From Thecaphora thlaspeos (lineage: Eukaryota; Basidiomycota; Ustilaginomycetes; Urocystidales; Glomosporiaceae), in assembly GCA_900291925.1 (NCBI GenBank), contig UWYS01000003.1, positions 744,001-808,000 on the forward strand: a DNA stretch of 64,000 nucleotides. The letters are read 5' to 3'. The position numbers and the translations under genes were made by a program. The notes beneath the pieces are model-generated. The model did not search any database. It had not been told where the DNA came from and worked only from the letters and a program-made list of their open reading frames with translations. Positions 33,656 through 43,782 of the stretch are shown here, in pieces (position 1 is the stretch's first letter; every line of letters begins with the position of its first letter).

Positions 33656-34915
33656 ATGGCCTCCGATGCTGCGCCCGCTCCCTCGGCGCTGGTAGACTTT
33701 GTCGCTGGTACAGCGGCCAGCGTCGCCAGCCTTCTTGCAGGTCATCCCTTCGACACGATAAAGACCAGTCTACAGACGCAACCACACTCTCTACCGCAGC
33801 CAGCAACGACCACCACCGTCGCCGCAGCTTCTTCTTCCACTAGATCGGAAGCGCGACCTCTCCTAGCGTCCTCCTCACCTGCCACATCGGCGAACGCTCC
33901 TGCCTCCACACTGCCGGCTTCTTCTCCACGGTCCATCCACCATGCCGCCGCCTCGGCCGCTGCCGTCGACGCCGCCTCGCTTCGTAGACTGGACGGGACT
34001 GTGCCCATCTACAGATCAGCCACCCACGCGTTTCGCGTCATAGTCAAGGAGGAGAAGCTGATCGGTCTCTACAAGGGCGTCACGTCGCCCATGCTCGGCG
34101 TCGCCGTCATGAACGCCTCCATCTTTGGCATCTATGGCCTCGCGATGCGCTTCCAGCAGGAACACGATCTCTTCCCCGCAACTCCATCGTGTCACTCGCT
34201 GGCAAATGACAAGTCGATGCTACAGCCGAGCCTGATGCAGATCATGGTCGCCGGCATCGTGTCCGGGCTAGGCTCCTCGCTCATCACAGCCCCCATCGAC
34301 CTGATCAAGATCCGAGAACAGATGGACCTCTCTTCCTCGCGCAAAGGACTCGTTTCGTCCGGCCGTCGCTCGACCTACCGCACGCTGATCCATATCGTCA
34401 AGACTGAGGGTCTCTTCCGTGGACTCTTTCGAGGTTGGGGCTGCACCGCGGTTCGCGACATGGGCTACGGCCTATACTTTTGGAGCTACGAGCTCATGAA
34501 CCGATACCTCGCCAGGCGCGGTAGCCACGCCTCCCTCGACGACGGGAGGCAAAGACAACTCTCCAACCTCGAGCTGGCCGTGTCGGGCGGTCTGGCGGGC
34601 GTGCTGGCATGGCTCTCGACCTTCTGGGCAGACGTCATCAAGACAAAGGTGCAGGCCACCACGCGCTTCGACGACCAGAAGGCGCACGCAGCTGCAGCTG
34701 CAGCAGCTCGAAACAGAGGCGACGCGACCACTGCCAGCTCCATGTGGACTCGCTCACTCTTTCTGCGCACCGCTGCGGAAACCTATAGAGACGGAGGCGT
34801 CCGTGCTTTCTTTGCCGGCGTTGGACCGACGGTACTGAGAGCCGTGCCGGTCAACGCCGTCATGTTCATCGTGTTTGAGAGCGTTAAGGACGCCCTCGTC
34901 ATCCGCGGATTCTGA
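33656..34915 (+). CDS. Mitochondrial carrier family (SLC25) protein
   Basis: This is a predicted solute carrier of the inner mitochondrial membrane; substrate not assignable by eye. It is a single exon of 419 aa starting at ATG 33656; the frame is open further upstream but has no better ATG. Three carrier repeats are seen, with signatures HPFDTIKT, APIDLIKI and a degenerate third, FWADVIKT, each at the end of an odd-numbered helix. Loop 1 is expanded by about 80 Ser/Ala/Thr-rich residues between HPFDTIKT and YRSATHAFRVIVKEE. A smaller Ala-rich insert lies in repeat 3. The GLYKGVTSPMLGVAVMNASIFGIYG block resembles the carnitine/basic amino acid branch, which is only a suggestion. Confidence 0.88.
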   Translation: MASDAAPAPSALVDFVAGTAASVASLLAGHPFDTIKTSLQTQPHSLPQPATTTTVAAASSSTRSEARPLLASSSPATSANAPASTLPASSPRSIHHAAASAAAVDAASLRRLDGTVPIYRSATHAFRVIVKEEKLIGLYKGVTSPMLGVAVMNASIFGIYGLAMRFQQEHDLFPATPSCHSLANDKSMLQPSLMQIMVAGIVSGLGSSLITAPIDLIKIREQMDLSSSRKGLVSSGRRSTYRTLIHIVKTEGLFRGLFRGWGCTAVRDMGYGLYFWSYELMNRYLARRGSHASLDDGRQRQLSNLELAVSGGLAGVLAWLSTFWADVIKTKVQATTRFDDQKAHAAAAAAARNRGDATTASSMWTRSLFLRTAAETYRDGGVRAFFAGVGPTVLRAVPVNAVMFIVFESVKDALVIRGF

Positions 34916-35019
34916 CTGCTCGCCTTTGCATACCTTTTTCCATCTTGAGCATATCAACGAAACACTGTAACGCTGCCCTGGCCTACTGTATCGAGGTCGG
35001 CTCAATACCACACATCGCC

Positions 35020-35972
35020 TCAGAAACGAATCGGAGAGTACTCCAGTGGCTGTTGGTATATCGAAAAGGGTACAGGAAAGGAGTCGGAGATGATCATCAG
35101 CGAGCGGACGTCTGACCCTTGTGAGGACTGCCGGATTCTCGACTCACCTCTCTCGGCTGCCTCCACGCCAGCCAGTCGCTGCTCTCGGTAGGGAGCAGGC
35201 CCATGCTCCAGCACTTGTACAGACCGAGCGCCACCGCCGCCAGTTGACACAGGATGAAGACGATTTTGGGAAGTAGCAGCGAGTGACTTGGCGAGGCGTA
35301 CCGTGCAAACGCTTCATGTGAGTCAAAAGAGCGGAAGACGACCGATCGATTGTCAGAAGAACTCTTCAACGAGACGAGACTAGAGGAGGTAAGGGAAAGG
35401 GGTGAAGAAGCACCTGTGTTCATGCCCGTGACGCCCTTGACGGGGCCGGTGATGAGCATGCCGATGGCCATCATGCTAAAGATCTGCACGCCGCCTCCGC
35501 TCATGTACAGCATGATGGCGTTCATCGGCAGTGCCTTGGCGGGCGAGTAGGCCAGCTCCCACGCCTTTGCCATCTTGAGCGCCGAGGGATCGGCGCGGAT
35601 CGCTGCTGTATAAGTTGTCTTAGACTTGCTCTGTCGCTGAGGTAGCAGGAAATAGAGCAAGGACGAGAGAGACCGATCAGGAAAACAAAGCCGTGCAGAC
35701 TTGGTCAATGGAGGCGGTGTCGACTTGCCTTCTGCACCGCATCGGGATTGATAAAGCCCAGAGGATCTGCTGCATCGACTGCTCTTGACCTGAGTGAGAA
35801 ACAGCACAAGGAAGACGGCAACAGTGACCTGATCAGCTCCCCGCGCTCCGGGTGTGGCAGAGAGCCTCTGCGACAAGCAACACGCTGGAGTGGCTCACTT
35901 TGACGAAGACCCGAAAGCACCGGCGTAGTTGAGGCTGTAGGCCGACAGGGGCCTTGTTGCTGTTGTTGACAT
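35020..35972 (-). CDS. EMC4: ER membrane protein complex subunit 4
   Basis: EMC4 is part of the ER complex that inserts tail-anchored and multipass proteins. Five exons join in phase: 35972-35899, 35789-35729, 35636-35414, 35311-35148, 35049-35020 (183 aa). Family features are AWELAYSPAKALPMNAIMLYMSGGGVQIFS with the first membrane segment, the conserved GVTGMNTAFARY, a second membrane segment, and ALGLYKCWSMGLLPTESSDWLAW near the end. The last exon gives PLEYSPIRF, matching the short polar tail of the family. Intron 2 has a GC donor (AAG|GCAAGT), a recognised minority class. Both hydrophobic segments are intact. Confidence 0.92.
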
Positions 35973-38438
35973 GGCGAGGGTGTTATGGTATAGACCTTGG
36001 AATGTATCAAAGAATGCGGTGGTGGGATGACGCTGAGCCGGGGTCCGAGGCCCAGGCGTGTGGAGCCTTCTTCGCCTGCACGAGCCAGCGCAGGTCAGCC
36101 GCGCTTGGTACTATTTTCTCGCGCGATAGAAGTCCAGTAAGATGAGGTTGCCGGTGGCGACGCGGGGGGCAGCCGTTCGCGAGCAGACGGCTGAAGCCTT
36201 CGTCCTCTTCCACGTTGGCGTCGGAATGTCAAGACAGATCTATTGTCAGTGACCTGCTCGCCCTTCCTCCAAAGCGGCTGGGCGAAGAGGGAGGAGCACC
36301 GAAGGCGGGCATATGCCACCCCGGCTGTCCAAGCGGACGTCTGAGAAAGCACCTAGACACCGTGGCGACGTCCAGAGACGGCGGCGAGGCCGATAGCGGG
36401 TATCATCGGATATTCTGCTGCCCCACTGAAAGATTCAGTTCCCAGCCCTCTTTGGAGAGACTTCGCGCGCGGTCCCATGTATCATGGGGCGGCCGAGATG
36501 ATGGATCGCCCGTAAAGGAGGCGCGAACAAACAAATAGATCTACGGCCGGACCAAAGCTCGGTCGTATGACCGCTGCCGACTGTCTGAAGGAGCTTCAAC
36601 CGCTCATAAGATGATCGACGTTCCAATTCTCCGTGATTGTGGCTTGCTGGAACTCGTGACATCGTCCGGGACGCTACCGACTTTTCGGAAAGGGGCTTTG
36701 CTTGGTAAATTTGTGCTCTGCTTCCAGGACTTCAGGACCTAGCTCAGCTTGAAGCTCACTCGTGCCCGCAACATGCCATAACACCGGGCTATTGCGCGCC
36801 TCGTTGGTAACACAGCCGTCCTAATGAGCTCAGATTATGGGTCGTCTCTGGGCAACACTATCTTTCCTCCCTACGCCGAGGGTAAAGACATTCATCATCA
36901 GTAGTCGATCTCGTCCCGAACGGACACTTCCGATCCGACAAGGGTCAAAGGCTCAACACGGACCGAACCCCTTGACCCCCCCCAGGAACTGTTTTCCAGC
37001 CTCGCCCTCCTGGGCCAGGGACTCATTAGGTCAGACGTCCCCCCCCGCGCCCCCCCTCCAGCTGGTATTCTCCGACGCCTCTGCCGAGGTTCTCATGTAT
37101 TTCACCGCCATGCGCCGAGTAGGGCAGGTCAGGGAACAACGATCCCGTAGAGCTGAGAGCTGGGATCGTCTTGCTCTGTACAAAGGTGGAAGGCTTGCCG
37201 TAAGAAACAGATCAACAATATTAAGCACTGTACTTGATCTTAGGGAGCAAACCTATAGCCAACCTTTGCCGTCGCAGAAACTAAGCTATATTCCAGCATG
37301 GAAGAGCAACGGAGTCGAGGATGTAGAGACTCGAGAGAGGTGACGTGGCCCTTCGTTAAGGAGTACACGGCGTATCTTTTTATGTGAAGCCAAAGGATAT
37401 TTTTCTTCCATGGCATGCAATGAGACTTGACATGATCAGTAGTCTTGCTCGGAAGGGCTTGGACGCTCGTTCAAGCTCAGAAAGGACGGAAAGTAGCCCT
37501 TGCAAAGACTTGGTAATCTCTAAGAAGTAGAACTAGGAGGTACATATGTGCCTGTAATTTGAGTGCCTCGTGTCACAAGAGTTCGAGGGGAGCCCCCCTT
37601 TGATCCTAGGCTACTAGGTGCCCTGGTGGGCCGCCCCTTGACCAGCGCTATGATGAGTTTCTTTGCGCTGCCCAGAGTGGTGTTTGGACACGAGCTGGAT
37701 CCGGAAAGGTTGTGTTGTGTCCGTAGATCAGGCCCGTGGGGGGTATGGGGATGGTGGGGGATGGTGGCCGTTGGCAGGAGATGGTGGTCGCAGCCTCGCA
37801 GGGAGAAGGAAGCATGGAGGGGCGGGCCTTTCTCCACATCCATCCAGAAGCTCACCAGCTCGTGTCGCGCCGCGCAGATCCCGGCTACGGCGCAACGTAC
37901 AGTACGGACGGGCTTAGGCAAGCACGCACACGTCCAACGCAAGCACATGACACCCCTTCCTGATCACCGCCCCTCGCTGCTCCATCGTCTTGGCCGTCAG
38001 CCGTACCGGCCAAGGGCCACCACTCACGCTTGCTTCCCCTTGCTGCTCTCGTGTCGCTCTTGACTTATTCCCAGACAGCCGTCAATGCTGGCCGCATAGG
38101 GGCCGGTGGCGGTGACGAGAAGCTCTGGTTGGCCCTTGTCGATGTCGTGCTTGCCGTCAGCATGCCACCTTACGAGAGATTGTCTCGTTTCACATGTCGT
38201 GTGCGCGAACGATACAGTATTCGATCTTCCTCCTCTTTGGTAACGTGTCGGCACGTTCCACCTCGTAGCTCCGCACCGTCGACAGGGCAGGTGGTCCATT
38301 CCTGTGGGACCAGCGGGGTGCCATCGATCGTGTTTTCTGGGGTATGGGACCGTGTGCTGGAGACGCACGGCCGCAAGGAGCCAGGGTGCAAGCCTTGACG
38401 ACAGCCCACTCGGTTGCCAAGCCGAAGCCGCCGCCGCA

Positions 38439-38439
<1 letters not shown>

Positions 38440-38490
<51 letters not shown>
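38440..38490. repeat. (TCG)17 trinucleotide repeat
   Basis: Seventeen perfect TCG units in a gene-free stretch. It opens frames in all readings, so the apparent poly-Ser, poly-Arg or poly-Val frames across it are artefacts. Confidence 0.95.
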
Positions 38491-38491
<1 letters not shown>

Positions 38492-38524
38492 GGAGCGTCG
38501 GTGCGCTCACATTGGATTGGGTTC

Positions 38525-38539
38525 TACTGTACAGTACAG
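38525..38539. repeat. 15-bp motif TACTGTACAGTACAG, copy 1
   Basis: It contains the palindrome TACTGTACAGTA. An identical 15-mer occurs at 44226-44240, upstream of the mannanase. It could be a regulator binding site or chance; see findings. Confidence 0.6.
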
Positions 38540-39021
38540 CACCTCCACAAAAGTTCGAGGGACGGAGGACACTGTAGACGAACCGGATCGGACGCTGCAT
38601 CACCCAAATGCTGCCGAGACGACCCAGTTTGTGGAGCGCAACGCCTCTGCACCGACGGCGCCACTTGACTGCGCACCGCGCACACGGACAGTCAAGGGTA
38701 GCAGGTACGCTACCACATCCGCCCTCCAACACCTGCTACTCTGCTACACGGTACTCTGACTCTCTAGCCTCTGCCCGTTGACCCACATGCAGCTGGACCC
38801 TAGACCCCTTTGGCCCTTGCTGCCCTTGCTGTGTTGTCAGGTATGTAAGCAACAGGTGCAAGGTGCATGGGCCAGCTCATCCTCTTCCTGCCTTCCAGGC
38901 GAGGCCAGAAAGAAGCGCGTATTCGCCATCATGGGTCAGTCAGCCTCGCCCCCGCCCGGCCAACGAGCCCCGTCGGATGGCCCGTGTACCAAAGCACTCC
39001 ACGCACGCTTACTACTCTCGG

Positions 39022-39063
39022 TAACCCTAACCCTAACCCTAACCCTAACCCTCACCCTCACCC
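39022..39063. repeat. Interstitial telomeric repeat, (TAACCC)5 plus (TCACCC)2
   Basis: Five perfect tandem units of TAACCC (TTAGGG on the other strand) are followed by two TCACCC variants. They lie 332 bases before the cyclase ATG and about 135 before a TATA-like box. The repeat is identical to the common fungal telomere unit. It may be a telobox-type promoter element or a scar of telomere insertion or healing. Confidence 0.93.
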
Positions 39064-39196
39064 TCCACCCGTCTCGTTGCAGTCGTCCTCGAGTGCCATC
39101 CACAAGGCACTCGAGCGCGGGAGGCTGCGTCGGCTTGCCTCAGCAGCTGCCTCTCCGCCCGCTTCGTTCAGCGTGGCTAGACGACCCTCGTTGAGG

Positions 39197-39203
39197 TATA
39201 AGA
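39197..39203 (+). promoter_or_regulatory. TATA-like box of the cyclase gene
   Basis: TATAAGA lies about 190 bases before the ATG, with a pyrimidine-rich leader after it. Position and sequence fit a core promoter, though this was not tested. Confidence 0.45.
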
Positions 39204-39394
39204 AGGCCACCGGCCAGCCATCGCATCGACTGCTCCATCTTCTTCCCCCTCCAACAATCCACTCACACTCTCTCGACGTTCACGTTTCGCCTTCTTTCTC
39301 ACGACGCTTCTTGAACCCTCGCGTCTTGCTCCTCAACGGACCATAGCTTCCCACATCACGAATTTCAACTAGCCCGCCCCCTCACGTATCCACA

Positions 39395-40801
39395 ATGGCT
39401 TGCTGCGGAGGTGCTGTGTCTTTGGACATGAACGCCGTCGTCACCGAGGTCCCCGCGACCCGGAACGCCACCGGCCCTGGCTACCACGTCAAGGGCAAAG
39501 AGGACCTCAACTACACCTACAGCTTCGTTGACAACGTCTTCGACCAGCAGAAGGAGGACCTCGCCACCTACTTCCAGAAGTGGGGCCGCGTCCTCGTCGT
39601 GCTCGACGAGAACCTCAACCAGCTCTACGGCCCCGCCATCAAGACCTACTTTGGCGCTCACAACATCAAGCCCACCCTCCACGTCTTCAAGGGCGGCGAG
39701 CTGCACAAGACGATGGACACCATGCTCTCGTTTGTCGACGCCATGGACAACTTTGGCCTGATCCGCAAGGAGCCCGTCCTCGTCGTCGGCGGCGGTCTCG
39801 CCTCGGACGTCGTCGGCTACGCGTGCGCCTCGTACCGACGCAGCACCAACTACGTCCGCGTCGGTACCACGCTCATCGCGCTGATCGACGCCGCCATCTC
39901 GATCAAGGTCGGCATCAACCACAAGAAGCTCAAGAACCGCCTGGGAGCCTACCACGCGCCCATGCACACCTTCCTCGACTTTGACTTCCTCAAGACGCTC
40001 CCCATCGGCCAGACGCGAAACGGCACGGCGGAGCTCGTCAAGATCCTCCACTGCGCCGACGCGCACACTTGGATGATGCTCGTCAAGTACGGCGAGGACC
40101 TCGTCAACACCGCCTACGGGCGCAACGCCACGGGTCCCGGCGCCAAGGAGCTCAAGGAGGCCGCCGACACCATCTGCCGCAACGCCATCAAGCTGATGCT
40201 TGATCTCGAGAGCCCCAACCTGCACGAGATTGGCCTGGACCGCATCATCGCCAACGGACACGGCATTTCGCCCACGCTCGAGCTGGCGCCCTTCCCGCCG
40301 CTCAGGCACGGACACGCCGTCTGCACCGACATGGCCTACTGCGTCACGCTCGCGCACCACCGCGGCCTCGTGTCGGCCGAGGAGCGCGACGAGTGGTTCG
40401 GCCTTGCCGGCCGCATTGGCCTCACGGTGGACCACCCGCTGCTGACGCCCGAGCTGCTGCTCGAGGCCAACGAGGCCATCAAGAAGACGCGCGACGGCCT
40501 GCAGCGCTTCGTCGTCCCCAAGCCGATGGGCCAGTGCACCTTCCTCAACGACATTAGCGACGAGGAGTTTGTCAAGGTGCTCGACGTCCACAAGAGCTAC
40601 GTCCAGAAGATTGGCCGCGGCGACGGCGTCGGACTCGACGCCTACGCCGATGCCGGCGACCTTGGCGCCGACCCGGAGCAGATGCTCAAGGACAAGAAGC
40701 GCGAGGCCGCTGCTATCCAGCAGAACGGCAATCACACCAACGGCGCCGCGCTCAACCTCGCCGCTGGCGTTCCTCAGGCCGCGCAGGCCGTCGCTGCGTG
40801 A
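39395..40801 (+). CDS. Sugar-phosphate cyclase of the DDGS/EEVS group (mycosporine pathway)
   Basis: This is a 3-dehydroquinate synthase-superfamily enzyme that cyclises sedoheptulose 7-phosphate with NAD+ and a metal. Fungal members usually make 4-deoxygadusol (DDGS), the core of mycosporines. It is a single intronless exon of 468 aa. The NAD-binding core reads VLVVGGGLASDVVGYACASYRR followed by VGTTLIALIDAAISIKVGINH. Metal-site regions include NGTAELVKI and LRHGHAV, with GHGISPTLE between. A charged region with Asp and Glu ends in an Ala-rich tail. It is longer than bacterial DHQ synthase, as expected for this group. DDGS versus 2-epi-5-epi-valiolone synthase cannot be settled by eye. No O-methyltransferase, its usual partner, is adjacent. 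A MysC-like gene lies 17 kb to the right. Confidence 0.88.
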   Translation: MACCGGAVSLDMNAVVTEVPATRNATGPGYHVKGKEDLNYTYSFVDNVFDQQKEDLATYFQKWGRVLVVLDENLNQLYGPAIKTYFGAHNIKPTLHVFKGGELHKTMDTMLSFVDAMDNFGLIRKEPVLVVGGGLASDVVGYACASYRRSTNYVRVGTTLIALIDAAISIKVGINHKKLKNRLGAYHAPMHTFLDFDFLKTLPIGQTRNGTAELVKILHCADAHTWMMLVKYGEDLVNTAYGRNATGPGAKELKEAADTICRNAIKLMLDLESPNLHEIGLDRIIANGHGISPTLELAPFPPLRHGHAVCTDMAYCVTLAHHRGLVSAEERDEWFGLAGRIGLTVDHPLLTPELLLEANEAIKKTRDGLQRFVVPKPMGQCTFLNDISDEEFVKVLDVHKSYVQKIGRGDGVGLDAYADAGDLGADPEQMLKDKKREAAAIQQNGNHTNGAALNLAAGVPQAAQAVAA

Positions 40802-41775
40802 TCCTGTCGCCCCCTCGTCATCAATATCTCCAGCATCTTTTCTTTGTAGTCTCTTGACCCTTTTTTTTAATTTTTATTTTATTTTATTTTTCCACCATGG
40901 AATCATATGCCACATCAAAGCTCCCGTCTCTTTTTCTCACCACCACTACTACAACGATGTTTTCTTCTCTCTCTCTCTCTCTCTCTCCATAAACGTTATG
41001 CCTCTCCCATGGTCCTTTGCCTCGATCGGCTGGCTCTTTCGCTCTACGACGCGCGCGAAGGGGTTAGACCATGTATTTCTATCTCGGTCCCAGTCATCGG
41101 TAGTGCGAATGGGGTACGGTGTCTCGAACATCGACTACAAGCCAGTGGCGTGTGTTCGAGTCGCCTGCGATGGGGTAGTTACCTGGGCCACCGCGCCGTC
41201 CATCGGCCCTGCCCCCGCCCGGCCGATCCGCGCGTCGAAGAATGAAGAAACCTGAACAACAACAAGTCTACTTGCTCTCTGACAACTTCCGGCGAGGCCT
41301 ATGCAAAGGCAAGAGGTTCTATCTTGACCGACCTGTGATGGGTCTTGGTCAATGATAGGTGGGCCCGGCTCATTTGTCTGGGAAGTCAGCCGGGTCCGGC
41401 CGGACGCAGCAGGACGAGTGGAGCAATAGGATCGCTGCAAGAAAGTAGCAAGGTGGCTAGCACGAGCTGCGTCGAGGTCGTTATGCTTGTCCAAGTCTGT
41501 GCGGTGGGGCCCAGTCAGCTTCCCTTCTGCACGGTGGGATGTGGTCTTGTGATTGCAGGCCTAGCTGAATCGCTGTCTCGAACTGTCACCGATGAACGCC
41601 GGGGTCCTTTCGCGTTCGTCGTTGTGACCAGAAAGATCCACCACCGTCCTGAAGTGTGAGTGGGGTGGCGTGCCTCTACAAGGAGGCTCTTTAAGGTTCC
41701 AAGGTATTGATCAAGCATCGTCTTGACGAGGGCAGGGGATCTCTACCTCGCAATGGACGAAGCTCGCCTGTCTAG
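40802..41775. other. Gene-free stretch between convergent cyclase and mannanase
   Basis: It starts with a T-rich tract (about 40861-40892) that suits a cyclase 3' end. A CT dinucleotide run of about 10 units follows near 40968-40987. A GTTCGAGTC T-loop-like string near 41155 has no matching tRNA stems. No gene is supported. Confidence 0.6.
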
Positions 41776-43782
41776 CTACTTTGCATCATCGTGATCCTTT
41801 CCCTTTCCCTTTGCCTTTCCCTTTGCCAACTTCTTGTGAAAGCTATCGATCTTCTTCTTCTGGCGCATGACGATGTTCATAGCCTCGTCGGTGTCGTACA
41901 GGTCGTATCAACCTGGAGCCTCGTGCGGCAGATCTCCGGCCCACACCTGACCGAATTCGTTGGCCTGCTGCGTCTCTGGTCTGTAGATACCGCCATACGC
42001 CCACGGCGCCGAACCGATGTACGCTCCTCCCTTCTCGTAGTCCGAAACGACAAGACCGATCAGGTGCGCAAAGTACTCATCCCTGTGCGTCGTCGTTGCC
42101 TTGGAGGCGTACTCGTACTCCCCCTTGGTTACCTTGTTCAGCCAGTTGTTCCGTGCCATTCCGAACTGTTCGCAGACAAAAAGCATCAACGGATGGGATA
42201 TCAGCGGTCGATCCGGCAATGATTTGCAAGGCAGAACAAATCGCAAAAGTCTCACCTCTTCAAGCAGGATGGGCTTGCCAATCTTCGCAGCCCAACGAGA
42301 CGAGTTGCTGATGAAAGCATCGACGAACGTCTTGGCAGCTTCCAGGTTCGCTCGCGTCGAGTTGTTCATGTCGTAGATACCCCAGTTTTGAACCCTGGTC
42401 ATTGTGTAAGGCAGAGTGGGATGCGAACGAGTCAGCGAGAAAAGGTCGGATGTGGTTCGACGGTCTGCGATCTCGGTGGCGAGTGGCAGGCAGGCTATCG
42501 CCCAAAAGCGTACTTACCAGGCGCGTGTGGTGCCCTGTGAAATAGTAGGACGAGAACGGACAAAGGAAGACGGAAAGGGCCGAGCAAGACGGAGGCAGAT
42601 AGAGATGATGGCGACCGGGCAGATCGGTCAACACGCGTCGGGACGTCGGCGGACGAGACGATTCACAGTGGTGCACTCACATAGTCGACCGCCTCGGCTT
42701 CGTGAACTTTGCGCCAGTACCATTCGCCCTGCTTGCCCTCAAAGCCGACGTTGACGAGCTGCTTGGGCGCGCGCTCCTTGATGAACTGGGAGATCCTGTC
42801 GATCCAGGCGAACAAGGGGGTCCTCGGGGTTGGGCGAGTACTCGAGGCTGTAAGGGTCAAGCAAGGGAGTATCCTGGTTGGCCGGCTGAGGCTCGTTGGC
42901 CAGCTGCCACCGTCATGATCGTCGCGTCCTCCTTGTACAGGCGGCCGTTGACGGTGTTGCGGCGGTTCAAGACCTTTTCGATGTGCGCCTTGTACCACTC
43001 CTCGGCCTGCGCGTTGGTGTAGAGTTGGTTGCCGTAGTCAACGTAGTCGCTGAAGGTTCCGGTCGTGGTGTAGTTGCCCCATCCAGCGCCGGACAGCTTG
43101 CCCGCTCGCTGCGGCGGAGCAGTCAGGTTCCACGAGGGAGGGTAGGAGATGGCCTCGTTGTTGTTGGCCCAGCTGATGTACTGTGCGAATCCGCCGCTCC
43201 ACTGCCACCTGGTATTGTTGATAGAGTGGGTGGCGATCCATCATATGCGCTCAAGGTCAGTGTTGGAACCATGATACAGATGGTCATTCATCCGCCAGGA
43301 AGCAGGTGTACGCACTGGTCGTTGAGAGTCATGGTCGCGCGCATTCCTCGCTTGGCCATTTCGGCCAACGTTTGGTCCAGACCGACAAAGATGCCCTCGT
43401 TATACTTGCGCGGCAACTCCTGAAGCGCCGGCGTCATCCTGAACGGCTGCAGGACGGGGTTGCCCTCGCTGGCAGCCATGGTACGAAGGTGGTTGATTCC
43501 CTTGCTGGCCATCTGGTCGAGCTCCTTGATGAAGCGAGCATGTTGACCACCGAACTCGTCATCTGCAGCGAGGTTCATGGCGGCCCAGTAGTTGATACCG
43601 GTGAGGTAGTGCGGCTTTCCCTTGGAGTCCTTGAGGCGTAGACCGTCGACCTTAATAAAGTCCGAGGCGGCGACGGGCGAAGGCTTGTGCACATTGCGCT
43701 TATCGAGCGCCGGCGTGCCGGACACGCTGAAGGTGGCGAGCGAGAGTGCGAGGAGCACTGAGGAGGTGATGGTCACCCTCAT
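41776..43782 (-). pseudogene. Secreted GH5_7-type endo-beta-1,4-mannanase with frameshifts and a TGA
   Basis: This would hydrolyse mannan outside the cell. Exons: 43782-43316, 43208-42681 (broken), 42534-42518 (17 nt), 42394-42256, 42165-41776. A signal peptide (about 20 residues) is followed by DKR, a likely processing site. Family blocks are GINYWAAMNL, QWSGGFAQYISW, LANEPQP with the acid/base Glu, DRISQFIKERAPKQLV, VQNWGIYDM, and ILLEE-FG with the nucleophile. Three lesions are read directly: an extra base near 42910 between ATIMT and WQLANEP; an extra base in a C5 run (42816-42820) between NPEDP and LFAWID; and TGA at 41908-41910 where Trp fits (HEAPG * YDLYDTDEAM). Beyond it 43 codons continue to TAG 41776. 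Otherwise the gene is complete. Pseudogene or multiple sequence errors. Confidence 0.85.

Larger units (their letters stand above)
35973..39394. other. 3.4-kb gene-free stretch upstream of the cyclase gene
   Basis: No spliced or single-exon frame here has domain-like content; the open frames are short and of biased composition. The stretch holds C-runs near 36977 and 37040-37060, a (TCG)17 run, a 15-bp palindrome-bearing motif shared with the mannanase upstream region, telomeric units at 39022-39063 and a TATA-like box at 39197. It is the longest gene-free stretch of the window. Confidence 0.65.

Noticed and set aside
37563..38063. Open frame of 166 codons in the gene-free stretch
   Set aside because: Arg/Pro/Trp-biased, no motif, no supporting splice sites and overlapping alternatives in other frames.
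38440..38490. Poly-Ser or poly-Asp protein across the TCG repeat
   Set aside because: A perfect trinucleotide repeat opens all frames; flanks have no protein-like sequence.
39365..40735. Long minus-strand reading frame opposite the cyclase
   Set aside because: Same shadow effect; all family motifs are on the plus strand.
41125..41180. Possible tRNA (T-loop-like GTTCGAGTC)
   Set aside because: No pairing T-stem, acceptor stem or anticodon arm could be built around it.
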